Shown here in pieces: positions 53,718 to 64,000 of a stretch of 64,000 nt of DNA. The notes below the pieces were generated by a model. It was not told the origin of the DNA. It saw nothing but the letters and a program-made list of their open reading frames with translations, and searched no databases. The stretch covers positions 7,232,815-7,296,814 of the forward strand of contig JAGGNK010007448.1 in the NCBI GenBank assembly GCA_017590115.1, written 5' to 3'. The DNA is from Montifringilla adamsi (lineage: Eukaryota > Chordata > Aves > Passeriformes > Passeridae). A program made the translations under genes and the position numbers. Within the stretch, counting starts at the first letter, position 1, and each line of letters begins with the position of its first letter.

Positions 53718-56700
53718 CTGGCTCTCCTGGGCTAGGGAAGGCCAGGAGAGGCTCCCCCTGCCCAGGTGACAGCCCGTGCAGGGCATCCCCTGGGGACGTG
53801 CTGTGACCCCACGCTGCTGTTCCCCCTGGGGACAGGGATGCAGGCTGGCGTGTGTCACCAGCCCAGCACGCTCAGACTCAGCTCCCTGAACCTGCACAGC
53901 ACCAATCACTGCCCTGCTGCTGGAAGGACGTGCCTGGACACACACACAGGGGAGGGGATGATGCCACAGAGCTGCTGAGAAGCCCAAAAGAAAAGTGATG
54001 CCCTAGCACAGGCACAGGGAAGAAGCACGTGGAGTTGATTCCTTGCACAAGATTATATTGTATCCAAAGGCCAGCTTGAAAATGGAGCCAAACAGGTTGT
54101 AAGGTGCTGAGTTGATCTGGAGAGATACAGGTAGGGAAACAAAACAGATTTGCACAAAGTTGTCCCAGTATAGGAATAAGGTGGAGCAGATTTAAATGCC
54201 AGATCATGGGGATAAACAAAGCAACAGCAAAGCTACACACACACACACAACATTAATAACACAAATAAATAACTGAGATTACTGAAAACAAGAAACCCAG
54301 TTAAACAGGAACAGAGCCCCTTAAGAGGGGATATGAAAAGGATGTTCCAACAATGCTCCTGTATCTCCTCTGACCGCACAAACGTCAGGGAAAGCATAAA
54401 TCAAAACCCAGACACGTCAGGAGGCTGCAGGAAAGCTTGAGCTGAAGTGAGGAGTGAAACCTTGGAGCCAGGCTCCAGCAGAGTGAGGAACTGATGTGAT
54501 TGAAAGCCAGCAGCCAAGAGAGGAGCCAGAGGGCCGGAACAGCCTCAGGGATGAGGGAGAGGAGCTGCAGGAGGAGCAGCAGCAGCAGAGACGCCCGGCA
54601 GCTGGACCAGCAGCCAGCAGTGCTGACGCTGCATGGCCCCTGCCAAATCATCTGGGCCAAATTCACCACGGGCTGGGCAGGGATGTAGTGAGTGGACATG
54701 AAAACATTGTTCTGTAACAGCCTGAGCACACACTTACTGGTGTTGGCCACGTGAGAGTCAGGAAAAGGGGCTGGCACGAGCTGGAAAGGGAAAGTTTCAC
54801 TGCCCAGCCCCGAGCTGGCTATTGCAGAGATGAAACAAACAGTGACATGGCTGAAAAGTCAATTAAGGATTGGAAAATTCTTTCAGTATTCCCAGGTATT
54901 GTTAGGCGCTCAGACAAAGGATGTTTAAAAAAAATTATTTTCCCTTTGGTAATTACCACTTTGAAACGTTTCCGCTCCACATTGTTTTAGAGGGGGAAGT
55001 TATTCCAGGGCCTCTCTCCATGGCCAGCAGAACTCTTTTTGTTGTGGGGGTTTTGGCATGGAGGAGCAGTGCTCTCCCAAACAATACTTGTGCCAGCAGC
55101 TGAGGGCCAGGTTTGTCCCTCAGAAATATCAACAAACTCATCAAGTGCCACCAAGTCACACCACGGCTGGGTCTGGCCACAGTGCTCTGACCCTCCCAAC
55201 TTTTTACTTTCGAGTCCGTGATTTATGTTGTTTTTCCTTTGAGCCTTGGCTCTGGGAATCACACTGAGTGCCAAAAGAATTTCAGGTTTTATTAAAATAA
55301 AAGGTTATCCCATGAGCACTGAAACTGCTTGTGTTGCTTCCTATGGTTTTGTGTCTCAAGACTGTTTTTGGTGCCTAAAAATGCACGAACCGAGAATGAA
55401 AATGTTTTTGCGGTTAAGTGTTTGTAAGAGCATCTCCCACGTGGATTTGCTGGTGTCTAATAATACATGAACTCATGCTACAGATGTTTTGGGGCATTTA
55501 CAGGATTCTTTTCCTCCTCTCAACCATCTCATTTCATCATCTCTCCATAATTATCTGCAAGCCCTTGGCCAGATCTGCCACGCAGGTCGGCAGGTTCAGG
55601 AGTCATCTGGGGAGAGAGGGCACAGCCAGAGGGACACCGTGACAGCAGCAGCCTGACTTTGGTAGGAAATTAGATTTTAAGCTCTTTCTGGCTCCCCTAA
55701 CTGCAGGGAAAAGAGCGAGGAAACACAACCCGAGCTCCTGCAGGAGGGTCAGGGAGCAGAGTGGGACAAGCTGCTCACCCAGCCTTTCACAGCAGTGGGG
55801 CCCTGAGGAGCTTCTCCCCTCTTTGGCACAGAGGGCACAGCCTGATCCATCCCTTCCTGAGCTGCCAGCACCATTGCAGGGTGACTCTTTAACCCCAGCA
55901 GGGAGGATCCGACCCGCACCGAGGGTTCATTTCCCAGTGCCACCCGTGCCACGCGGGCACGGAGCAGCGTCAGGGTTTCCATGACACGTGGGCACGTAAC
56001 ACGGTGGCACAGAGGGTGCCACCCAGCCAGGGCATGCACTGAGTCATCTGTCACAACAGCCAAACCCCTGGGGAGCTTCCCTTTCCCCCTCCTTGCCCCA
56101 GCCCTGGCTGAGAGTCACCTCTGACAACGCTCCTTCCCAGGGCAGGTGTGCCAGGGCACAGCTGGCACCCGAGAGCCCCCGGGAATGGAATTGTGCCACA
56201 GGTCTCAGACAGGCTCTGGTGCCATTCTGAGGCCAGGTGGACTGTCAGCAGCAGCCAGGTCTTCGATTATAGATAAATAAACAGCTGGGGAGGGCTGGGA
56301 GGGCCAGTTGCCCCCAGGGGCTGTGGGTGCAGGGGCGTCAGGGAAAGGTGGAGCTGCTCCCACTTAACTTGTCCGTCTCCTCCCCTTTGCTTCCCGCATC
56401 GCCAAACAGAAAGGGAAATCCGGGATTTTCAGCTGCTTTTGATTCCCTCTTGCTTTGCACACAGCTGGGTGTGGAGGGATCAGTCTCCATTTCCTGCCTC
56501 CAGACAGCTCCAGGGCTGCCCAGGCGGGATCCCCCTGCTCAGGGGCTCCCCGACCCACGGCCACGACACTGCCAGACCCCACAGGGCTGGAGCAGCTCCT
56601 CCATCCTGCTTCCCCTGCCCTCCCCAAGCCCCCAAAGTGCCTCCCAGCTGCTCTGCTGGCCAGCCCAGGCTCTGGCACCACAAACCACATTGCCCCTCCT

Positions 56701-56970
56701 TCCTCCCTCGGTTGCAGTTTCTAACTCACACTCGGTTTCCAGTATGGGAAGGAGAAGTGCTGGGAGGGCACTGTGATGAAAGAAAAACCCCTGATTCTCA
56801 GAGCAATGCACACAGGAGCCTAAAGGGAGAAGGATGAGCAGAAAGGGGTTATTAAGGGAGATTTTTGGGTGCTGCTTTCCTGGCAGGCAGGAGAGGAAGC
56901 CCCTCCGTGTCAGGTCAGCACTGCATTTCCCTGTCACCAACATCACAGTGAGACACTACCAAGATTGTCA

Positions 56971-57049
56971 CACCCAAAGCAGCCTCGTCCTCCCAAACAG
57001 CTCCTCAGTACACCCAAACCAGCCCTGTCCTCCCAAACAGCTCCTCGAT
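56971..57049 (+). repeat. 40-bp two-copy tandem repeat
   Basis: Two units starting CACCCAAA and ending CCCAAACAGCTCCTC, period 40 bases, a few mismatches. Confidence 0.75.
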
Positions 57050-58849
57050 GCCTCCAGGTGAAGGGCTGATGCTCACAGCTGTTCTCTGGGAGCTCACAGC
57101 ACCCGAATTACAAAGGCAGCTGTCAGCAGGATGGGATTGGGTGTTTCCCACTCCTGAGCTGCCAAGAGGAATCAAAAACCCAAAGTCCTGCTGCCAAAAG
57201 CTGCTGCAGCCCCAGCACACCCAGGGAGAACCCCAGCACAGGCCCAGAGAAGCCAGCAGAGGAGTGAGGACACAGGGCTGAGGAGATGCCTGCACAGAGG
57301 CGACACAAGAAAATCAACAAATCACATTTTGGATGCAAAGAGCCTTTGAGGTTCCTAAAGCCAGGCCTTCACCAGCATCTTTATGGAGGTGGTGCCCCAA
57401 AGCCTGAGCTCTGGACCACAACACTGGGGTGCACCACGTGCTGCCCTCTCCAGACACCACGAGTGATGCCACGCACATGACTCCAGAAGCCAGGAGTTAA
57501 AAATACCAAATATCACAAGTTCTGCCCCAACAGAACCAGCAGCCCTGCCTATCCTGTTACACCATTATCATATGATGGGGCAGGCAGGAGGATCTGGGGA
57601 GAACCAGCTCCTGGAGCAGCGGAGCCAATCCTTCCAGCAGTGCTGACACCACAAAGCTCTGCAGGTTCATAAAAGAGCCAAGACCAAGCTGCACCTGGCT
57701 GTGCCCCCTCCTTGCAGGGCTTTACCACCTCATGAGCAATTTCCCTGAAACCAAAGAAGCTTTTTGCATCTCAACAGCATTTAACAGCCAGCAGTGGGCA
57801 AATCGAGCTGATACAGACCAGGGCTTTTCTCAGCAGCATTTGAAGCTCCCATGGCTAAATCCAGCCCCACCTGGGTGCAGCAGTGGTGCCTATCTGTGCT
57901 TGGCAGTGCCCAACAAAAGCAAGCTGCTCTGTCCTGCTGGGGACACCAGCGAGCAGCGAGGGGCAGGGGATGCTCCAGAGCCATGTGATGGCTTTGGAGC
58001 CGAGCCCAGAGTCCCGGGGCTCATCAGTGCTGCCCGAGGAGCAGCCCTGCAGGCTGTGTGTGACAGGAGGACTGTTCAGCAACACCACAAGCCACAAGAG
58101 CACAGCTCGTGTCAGCAAGGAGCAGTGCCATCACCTCTGTGGTGGCAGCCACATCCGAGGCCAGGCAGGGTCCAGCTCAAGGCGTGTCAGGCACACTCAG
58201 GATTGCCACTCTCAGCTGTCTCTGCTGCTGCACAGTCCCAGGGCTCCCTGAAACACGGGGTAATTACATGGGGTCATCTCGGATGGAGTCCCTGGGTGGG
58301 AGATGCCCGCGGTTACACCCGTGCTCTGCTGTGATGTTAAGGGTTGTGACTGGGGCAAACCCTCCATTTCCCCTGTGTTTGCAGCTGGCACACTCCGAAT
58401 CCATGGCTGTGGTGACGGCAGCCTTGTCCCTGCAGGACCTGGAATGGGAGGTTGTGCAGAGGAGGGGATGGAGCCAGGGGCAGGCAACACCCACACCTCC
58501 AACTCAGCACCTCCGCCCAGGGAGGGCAGGATGGCCAGGGGCAAGCAGCCTGTGCTCTGGCAAAGACCCAAAGCAGGCAGCAAGCAGCGTGTGCTGTGCC
58601 AAAGCAGTCAGCAAGCTGGATTTGCCTTATTTGAGCACACTTGGGCAGCGCTCACGGCACACTCCTGCAACAGCTGCTTCTGTCGGCGCTGCCCCGAGCC
58701 CACTGCCCTGGGACAGATGACAGCAAATGGCACTGACGGGCCCTTCACTGAACTAAACTGTCAGCAGGCAGCTGCTCCGTGGCTGATCTGCCATGAGTCA
58801 GGGTGCCCAGCCCCGGGGGCAGGGATGGAGCCGGCTCCTGCCAGCGGCA

Positions 58850-59305
58850 CAGGGCACCGGGACCTGGCTGTGCAGGGATGGAGCCAGCACCGGGATCTGG
58901 CTGTGCAGGGATCTGGTTGTGCAGGGATGGAGCCAGCACCGGGATCTGGCTGTGCAGGGATCTGGGTTTGCAGGGGTCTGGGTTTGCAGGGACCTGTCTA
59001 TGCAGGATCTGGCTGTGCAGGGACCTGGGTTGGCAGGGATCTGGGTTTGCAGGAGTCTGGGTTTGCAGGATCTGGCTGTGCAGGGATCTGGCTGCGCAGG
59101 GATCTGGGATTGCAGGGACCTGGCTATGCAGGATCTGGCTGTGCAGGGATCTGGCTGTGCACGGACCTGGGTTGGCAGGGATCTGGGTTTGCAGGAGTCT
59201 GGGTTTGCAGGATCTGGCTGTGCAGGGATCTGGGTTTGCAGGGGTCTGGCTGTGCAGGGATCTGGGTTGGCAGGGATCTGGGATTGCAGGGATCTGGCTG
59301 TGCAG
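58850..59305 (+). repeat. 16-bp minisatellite with higher-order structure
   Basis: About 28 units near 16 bases built on GGGATCTGGCTGTGCA, with variants GGTTTGCA, GGTTGGCA and GGATTGCA. A run of four or more variant units starting ACCTGGGTTGGCAGGG at 59023 recurs in the same order at 59165, a higher-order period of 142 bases. The unit has no stop codon in any frame and is not a multiple of three, so long open frames appear in several frames at once. Confidence 0.9.
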
Positions 59306-60846
59306 CTGCCTCGGCAGCACCCAGAGCCACCAGGAAGGCTCTGCTGATCCCACGGGATAGTCGGGATGGAAATTGAGAGCAGAGAGAGAGAGAAGGCTGA
59401 AAATGCAGGTAGAGATCCCATTTCACCAGAGAGAGGGAAAGTGCAAGAGGCAGAGCCTGTACCTCCGGGAAAACCATGGCTACAGAGTAAAAGCTGCACG
59501 AGGAGCAAGTTCTCACATTGCCTTTGAGCTTCAGACAGAGAAGTTGGTGCAGAAGGATGGGGAGGAAGAGCAAAGAAGCAGAGAAACACTCTAGGAGGTC
59601 ACCTTGAACCTCACGTTCTTAACTAGGGACAGGTTGTAATGCCACCAGAATCAGAGGGTTGACCTGGATGTGCACCAGCTGAGGATGTGGCACAGGGTGT
59701 TTTACCTCATTTTCTCACAAGCACAGACCCAGCCAGGCCACTTAGAAAAAAACACTGAAAATAGATGGACTGAACAATTACTGGAAACATCAGCTCCTTC
59801 TGCCTGCAATACAGAGAATTAGCACAGCTTTAATTGCACCAGCAGCTCTCAGAGGGCAGCAGCGAGAGCTGGCCAGGCAATTCCAGCCCCTGCAGTGAGC
59901 ACACGTGGGGTGACCACCACAGACCTACTGGTGTGGCCACACATGGGCAAGGCACAGACGTTTGGTGAGCACCAGGCATCTCAAAACCTGCAGCCAGCCT
60001 GTCCCAGAGGTGACATAGCTCAGGCAATAATGACAAACCCTTGGGCAGCATGAGCCCCGAGACAGGCTGTACCCCAGGGAGCGGCGTCAGAGGCTGGCTC
60101 AGGCTCCAGAGGTCTGTGCTCTCACTGCTCCAGCAGCTCTTGTCTGCATCAACACCACCCTGCTACCTGCTTATTTGTAGTAACCCTGGTATTACTGGCC
60201 TGGCACTCCCAGGGCTGTATTTCTCATGTTTATTCAGTGTGGGAACAAGAAGACTCTGGTTTTAGCACCACTGACCCAAACAACTGGGGACCCTTTTCTC
60301 CATCCCCTTTAAACCAGTGTAAGGGCTCAGCCATCACACCAACTCTTCCCTCTCTGAAGCCTCCCCCAGGGCTGGAAACAGGGATTGCCACCACCCCAAA
60401 AGCTCCTGGGACAGCATCAGCCAGAGGCACAAAGCAGTGTGTTCGTGGCCTCATGGATTCAGAGCTGGATGTGCACAAATTGTGTGGGATGGGCTCAGCC
60501 CTCAGCCTTGCCAGGGCAATTCCCAGAAGTTCCAAGACTTTACAGAGTGCTCCTAAGTCTCTGCCCTTACAGATGAGAATTAAACCTGGGAGTTTTTTTC
60601 CATAGCTTCTCACTACCTCCAAAGAAACCAAGCGATGATTTGCCTGAGGGAAAAGGAGAGTTTGGCCAAGAGCAGGGATCGAGGGATTTGTTTTTGACTG
60701 CAGCCGTGGTCAGGAAATGGTCCTAGAGCTCATTTTCAGCTCCTCCCTCTTGATAACATCTACCATATGCACGCAGTGGAAAAGAAACAGCCTTTGATAC
60801 AGACACGGCAGGCTTTGATTCACCACGGGGCCGTTGGCAGCTATCA

Positions 60847-60999
60847 CTTCAGCCCGGGATTGACACCAGCAGCAATTCCCCGTCCCTGTTTGACTCCCAG
60901 TTAAAGCCTTTCCAGCCCCGACAGCTTCAGCCTGGGATTGACACCGGCATCAGCTCCCTGGCCCTGTTTGACTCCCAGTTAAAGCCTTTCCAGCCCCGA
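60847..60999 (+). repeat. 78-bp tandem duplication
   Basis: Two units, 60847-60924 and 60925-60999, each starting CTTCAGCC and sharing CTGTTTGACTCCCAGTTAAA and AGCCTTTCCAGCCCCGA. The second half of the unit is identical between copies, while the first half has several changes. Confidence 0.9.
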
Positions 61000-61263
61000 T
61001 GGGGGAAGTAACACCATTCCCACCCCGTCCTGCAAGGATTAATTGGCTATTTATGCAGCACTCCAAGGTGATGCCGCTGCTGACGACAGGAACAATGAAG
61101 CCGGAAATTAGGAGCTCATTACTGCTGGTCTGAAAGTTTTTATTCCATGTGCTGCAGGACAACGTTTCACCCAAGATGCCCGGGTTGCAGGCAGCTACAA
61201 CTCTTAAAACTCCGAATGAGGTCTCAAATGCGGCAGGGAATAAGCCTGTGCTACAGCAAACCC

Positions 61264-61284
61264 GGGAACTAATCATTAGTTCCC
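61264..61284. promoter_or_regulatory. 21-bp perfect palindrome with homeodomain-type core
   Basis: The arm GGGAACTAAT is followed by a central C and then by its exact reverse complement. The centre holds two opposed TAAT half-sites one base apart, a form bound by homeodomain dimers. It lies in a 400-base AT-rich stretch (about 61020-61460) that stands out from the GC-rich surroundings and could be a conserved non-coding element. Confidence 0.4.
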
Positions 61285-64000
61285 ATCTCCAGCTCCTCTG
61301 AGCCTGGCTCTAAGGTCAAACCAAGCTTTTATCTTCTCCTGTATTTCAGTATGCTGAGGAAAAAGAAAAAAAATATTGGAGGAATAAATTAGCATGTGAA
61401 ATGTAATTTAACTAATTAGCTCACTGGAGTGGAAAATATTTGCTAACCACTTTGAAGTCAGACCGACTGCACTTATTAGGACATCAGAGGGGAGAAAGGA
61501 AGAAGGCAAAGATGGGGAGGCCGCCAGGACAGGCCGTGGAGGCTGCAAGCAGGACAATGAGATTTTCCCCGGATCGCTTCTGACTCCGCGGTGCTGGGAG
61601 AGCCCCGGCAGCGCTGCTCTCCCCTGACCTGCAGCAAGGGGGGCTTTCCCAGCGCTTTTCATCCTGACACAGCCCTGTGACCGCTGCATGGCATCAGCCT
61701 GGCGTGCCCTGGGATGCCCAGCCGGGGTGGAGCAGCCCTCCAGGCAGGAGGGATGCACTGGGAGCGGGCAGCAGCATCCCGGACATCGCTCGCTGCTCCC
61801 TCCCAGCCCCGGCAGGGAGGGGATGTCGCCAATTGAGCTGACAAACAGCGAGCCATAAAGCTTCATCGTGTCAGGGAACTGCCTGAGATGCCACAAAAAG
61901 CCGTTATGTCACTTGCAACAACCTGCTCATTGATTTCCCCACCTTCCACACACAGAAACTGCTGCTCTTTTATTAGCAAAGCTTTGGAAATCCCTCCCCA
62001 TCATAGCAAAAGAGGCAGTCTGGGCAATTTTGCAATTGATGTGGCTGAATTATGAAAGGGGGGATTGACAGCCCCACTGAAAGTGATCAAGGGAGGCAGA
62101 AATGAGAGCGTCGTGTGCCTGATACACAGCACCACATTGAGGGTAACCTGGGGGGGATGCTCACCCCCACGCCCCCACTGAACCTGGGCATGAGCACCTG
62201 CCTGCTGGTGAAATGTGCCCCAAAAGAGACCCATGCCATTGCTGGGCAGAGCAATTTCCCTGAAAAACAGCAATATGAGAACCCAACAGAGTTTGCTGCC
62301 CTGGGAGAAGAGACTTGACCGAGAGGTTCCAGTTTTTGTGAGGTGTCCCCAGCCTGGGCTTTGCCTTGCTCCTTTTTGAAGTCAAAGATTTTCTCCTTGG
62401 AAATCCAGCCTGAAAAAGGTCAGTGGTATGTTCAGTGAATGGGTTTGCAGCAGGAGGAAAGCCCATTTTTCCAGCCAGGCCCTCCCACAGGGATGGCCCA
62501 GATGTGACTGACACAGACAGACAGAATCCTGCAGAAGAGCCCCAGGTAATGCAGCCCCTAAACTTTTCCCAACCTGCCTGTGTCATCTCCAAGAAGAAAG
62601 GAAATTAACGAGCCTGAAATAGAAATTAAAACCCTGAAATAGAGGGGGAAATGCCAACGCTGCTCCCTCCCTGCTGCCCACGCAGACCGGGAAGCGACGG
62701 CAGGAGATGAGCAGGGACCTGCGGGTGGGTGTGAGACTCCAAACCCTGCCTGGCTGGGGGAATGTTTCAGCTCGGAAAGAGGAGTTTCTCCATCACCCCA
62801 CAGTCAAAAACGCCGCTCAGGATTTCCCTGCTGGGGAGATTCCCAGTCTGTGTTCTGCAGCAGATGGAGATTTCAGTGATGGGACCCACTGTGGTCCTGC
62901 TTCCCAGGAATGGGAACTGAGCCTCAGAGAATGGAGAGGCAGAGCAGCCCCTGACCCACCTCCTGCTCATGGGGGCTGCCAGACAGCGCTCACCCCTGGG
63001 GGTTTCATCCCACTCTGCCCAGTGCAGGAGACAGCAGGGGGTGAAAGCACCAGTGAGCATGGCTGGGAAATGTGAGCAAGGCTGGGAAATGTGAAAAAGG
63101 GGATGCTGGAGACCCAGTCCCTGTGTGCCCCCCCTGGCAGCTGGAGTTTCCCCAGGGAAGCCCTCACCTCTCCTGTCCTGCCCTAATGCCCCAGCCATGA
63201 CCTGAGCTCTGGGGACACCCTGATGTGCCAGTTACCACCCAGAGCCTCACTGCCAGGACTGGCTGTCACCCAGCAGCCTCCAGAGGGCTCGTAGGAATTG
63301 TTAAAAACCCAACCAACCAAATGAGAAAATAACCCAGTACTAACATATTGCACAGCCCCCTCAACAATTATTTCTATTTTCTGCTAAAAACCAGGAACAG
63401 GACAAGCAAGCAGAGGTCCCTGAGTGACCCAGGCCAGGGCATTCCCCGTACCTGGTCCCAGCTGATGCCCAGAGCAGGGAGGGAAGCAGGGAAGCCTCCA
63501 CCTGTGTCAGGCAAACCCTGAGGATCCCCCTCGCTGCAGCAGGGGCCGCAGGGAAGTCCAGCACCAATTGCACTGCTGAGCAGCAATGGAGAGGCCCTGC
63601 CGTAAGCCTGGAGAAATCTGCTGCTTGGGAACCGAGCTGAAGGAGAATAAAGCACCCAGGCACTGCTTCACCCGCTTCATCCCCCGCTCCAGCCACCTCC
63701 CACCCTCCCTCCTTCCCAGGAATGCTGCAGGAGGCACCTGCCCACCCCGGCACACCCCAGCAGCTCCGCAGTGGCCGTCACAGGTATCCTCATTATCCTC
63801 ATTAGTGCAGAAACGCTGTGGATCCTGGCAAAGCCCCCCGGGCTGTTTCTAAAAATAGGAGGCTCCCTGCAAGTCCCCTGTCCCTGCAGGGACACTCAGG
63901 ATGCTGGGCTGGGGCTCCCAGCCCCGCAGGAAAGTGCTCCCTCCTCCTGGGGAACTGGGCTCGTTTTTGTGCTCTCATTTCACCTCTTTAAACACACAGA

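Larger units (their letters stand above)
47651..64000. other. Intergenic region upstream of RALGDS, no gene recognised
   Basis: Over 16 kb I see no conserved protein segment or exon chain. GBGT1, the mammalian neighbour on this side of RALGDS, was looked for by its glycosyltransferase sequence in the translated frames and not found. The region is made of unique sequence, CR1 fragments and several tandem repeats, listed separately. Confidence 0.6.

Noticed and set aside
54385..54777. 130-codon - strand open frame with a leucine-rich stretch
   Set aside because: The leucines come from a CTG/CTC-rich simple tract. No known protein, splice sites or start context support it. A processed pseudogene was considered but no parent could be named.
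58303..59589. Open frames of up to 357 codons on both strands
   Set aside because: They are produced by the stop-free 16-bp minisatellite, as shown by simultaneous opening of several frames.
47651..64000. Search for GBGT1 or another gene upstream of RALGDS
   Set aside because: No conserved glycosyltransferase or other exon was recognised in any frame.

Overview
The window is nuclear DNA of a vertebrate, most likely a bird and plausibly a passerine. The evidence is short multi-exon genes with GT/AG introns, CpG-rich promoters, several CR1 LINE 3' ends, GC-rich minisatellites, and proteins that match the human 9q34 cluster CEL, GTF3C5 and RALGDS. No bacterial, phage, CRISPR or operon features are present. 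One ambiguous base (n) lies at 18562.

Layout. 1-7618 holds no recognisable gene, but it has a GATA-motif cluster near 4036-4144. 7619-8656 is a 587-bp tandem duplication that abuts the TATA promoter of the first of two carboxyl ester lipase (CEL) copies. CEL copy 1 (8833-12111) has the promoter, the signal-peptide exon and exons 2 and 6-11, but exons 3-5, including the active-site serine, are deleted. CEL copy 2 (13072-17859) has intact exons 2-11, but I find no exon 1 for it. The two copies are therefore reciprocally defective. Exon 1 of copy 1 is phase-compatible with exon 2 of copy 2, and together they would encode a complete 562-residue lipase. GTF3C5 (18490-25066, + strand, RNA polymerase III factor TFIIIC subunit) follows, with most of its first exon apparently lost at the n. 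RALGDS (47263 to 27990, - strand, exchange factor for the Ral GTPases) is complete in 18 coding exons encoding 811 residues. It is convergent with GTF3C5, and its first intron is 12.8 kb.

47651-64000, upstream of RALGDS, holds no gene I can recognise. It contains CR1 fragments, an ATA microsatellite, several minisatellites (one with a 142-bp higher-order period), a 78-bp tandem duplication and a 21-bp palindrome.

The genes do not form a functional system. CEL is a secreted digestive lipase, GTF3C5 a general transcription factor and RALGDS a signalling protein. They are neighbours by conserved synteny, although CEL lies on the other side of GTF3C5 compared with human. The most interesting feature is the broken, mosaic CEL pair with patchy gene conversion.
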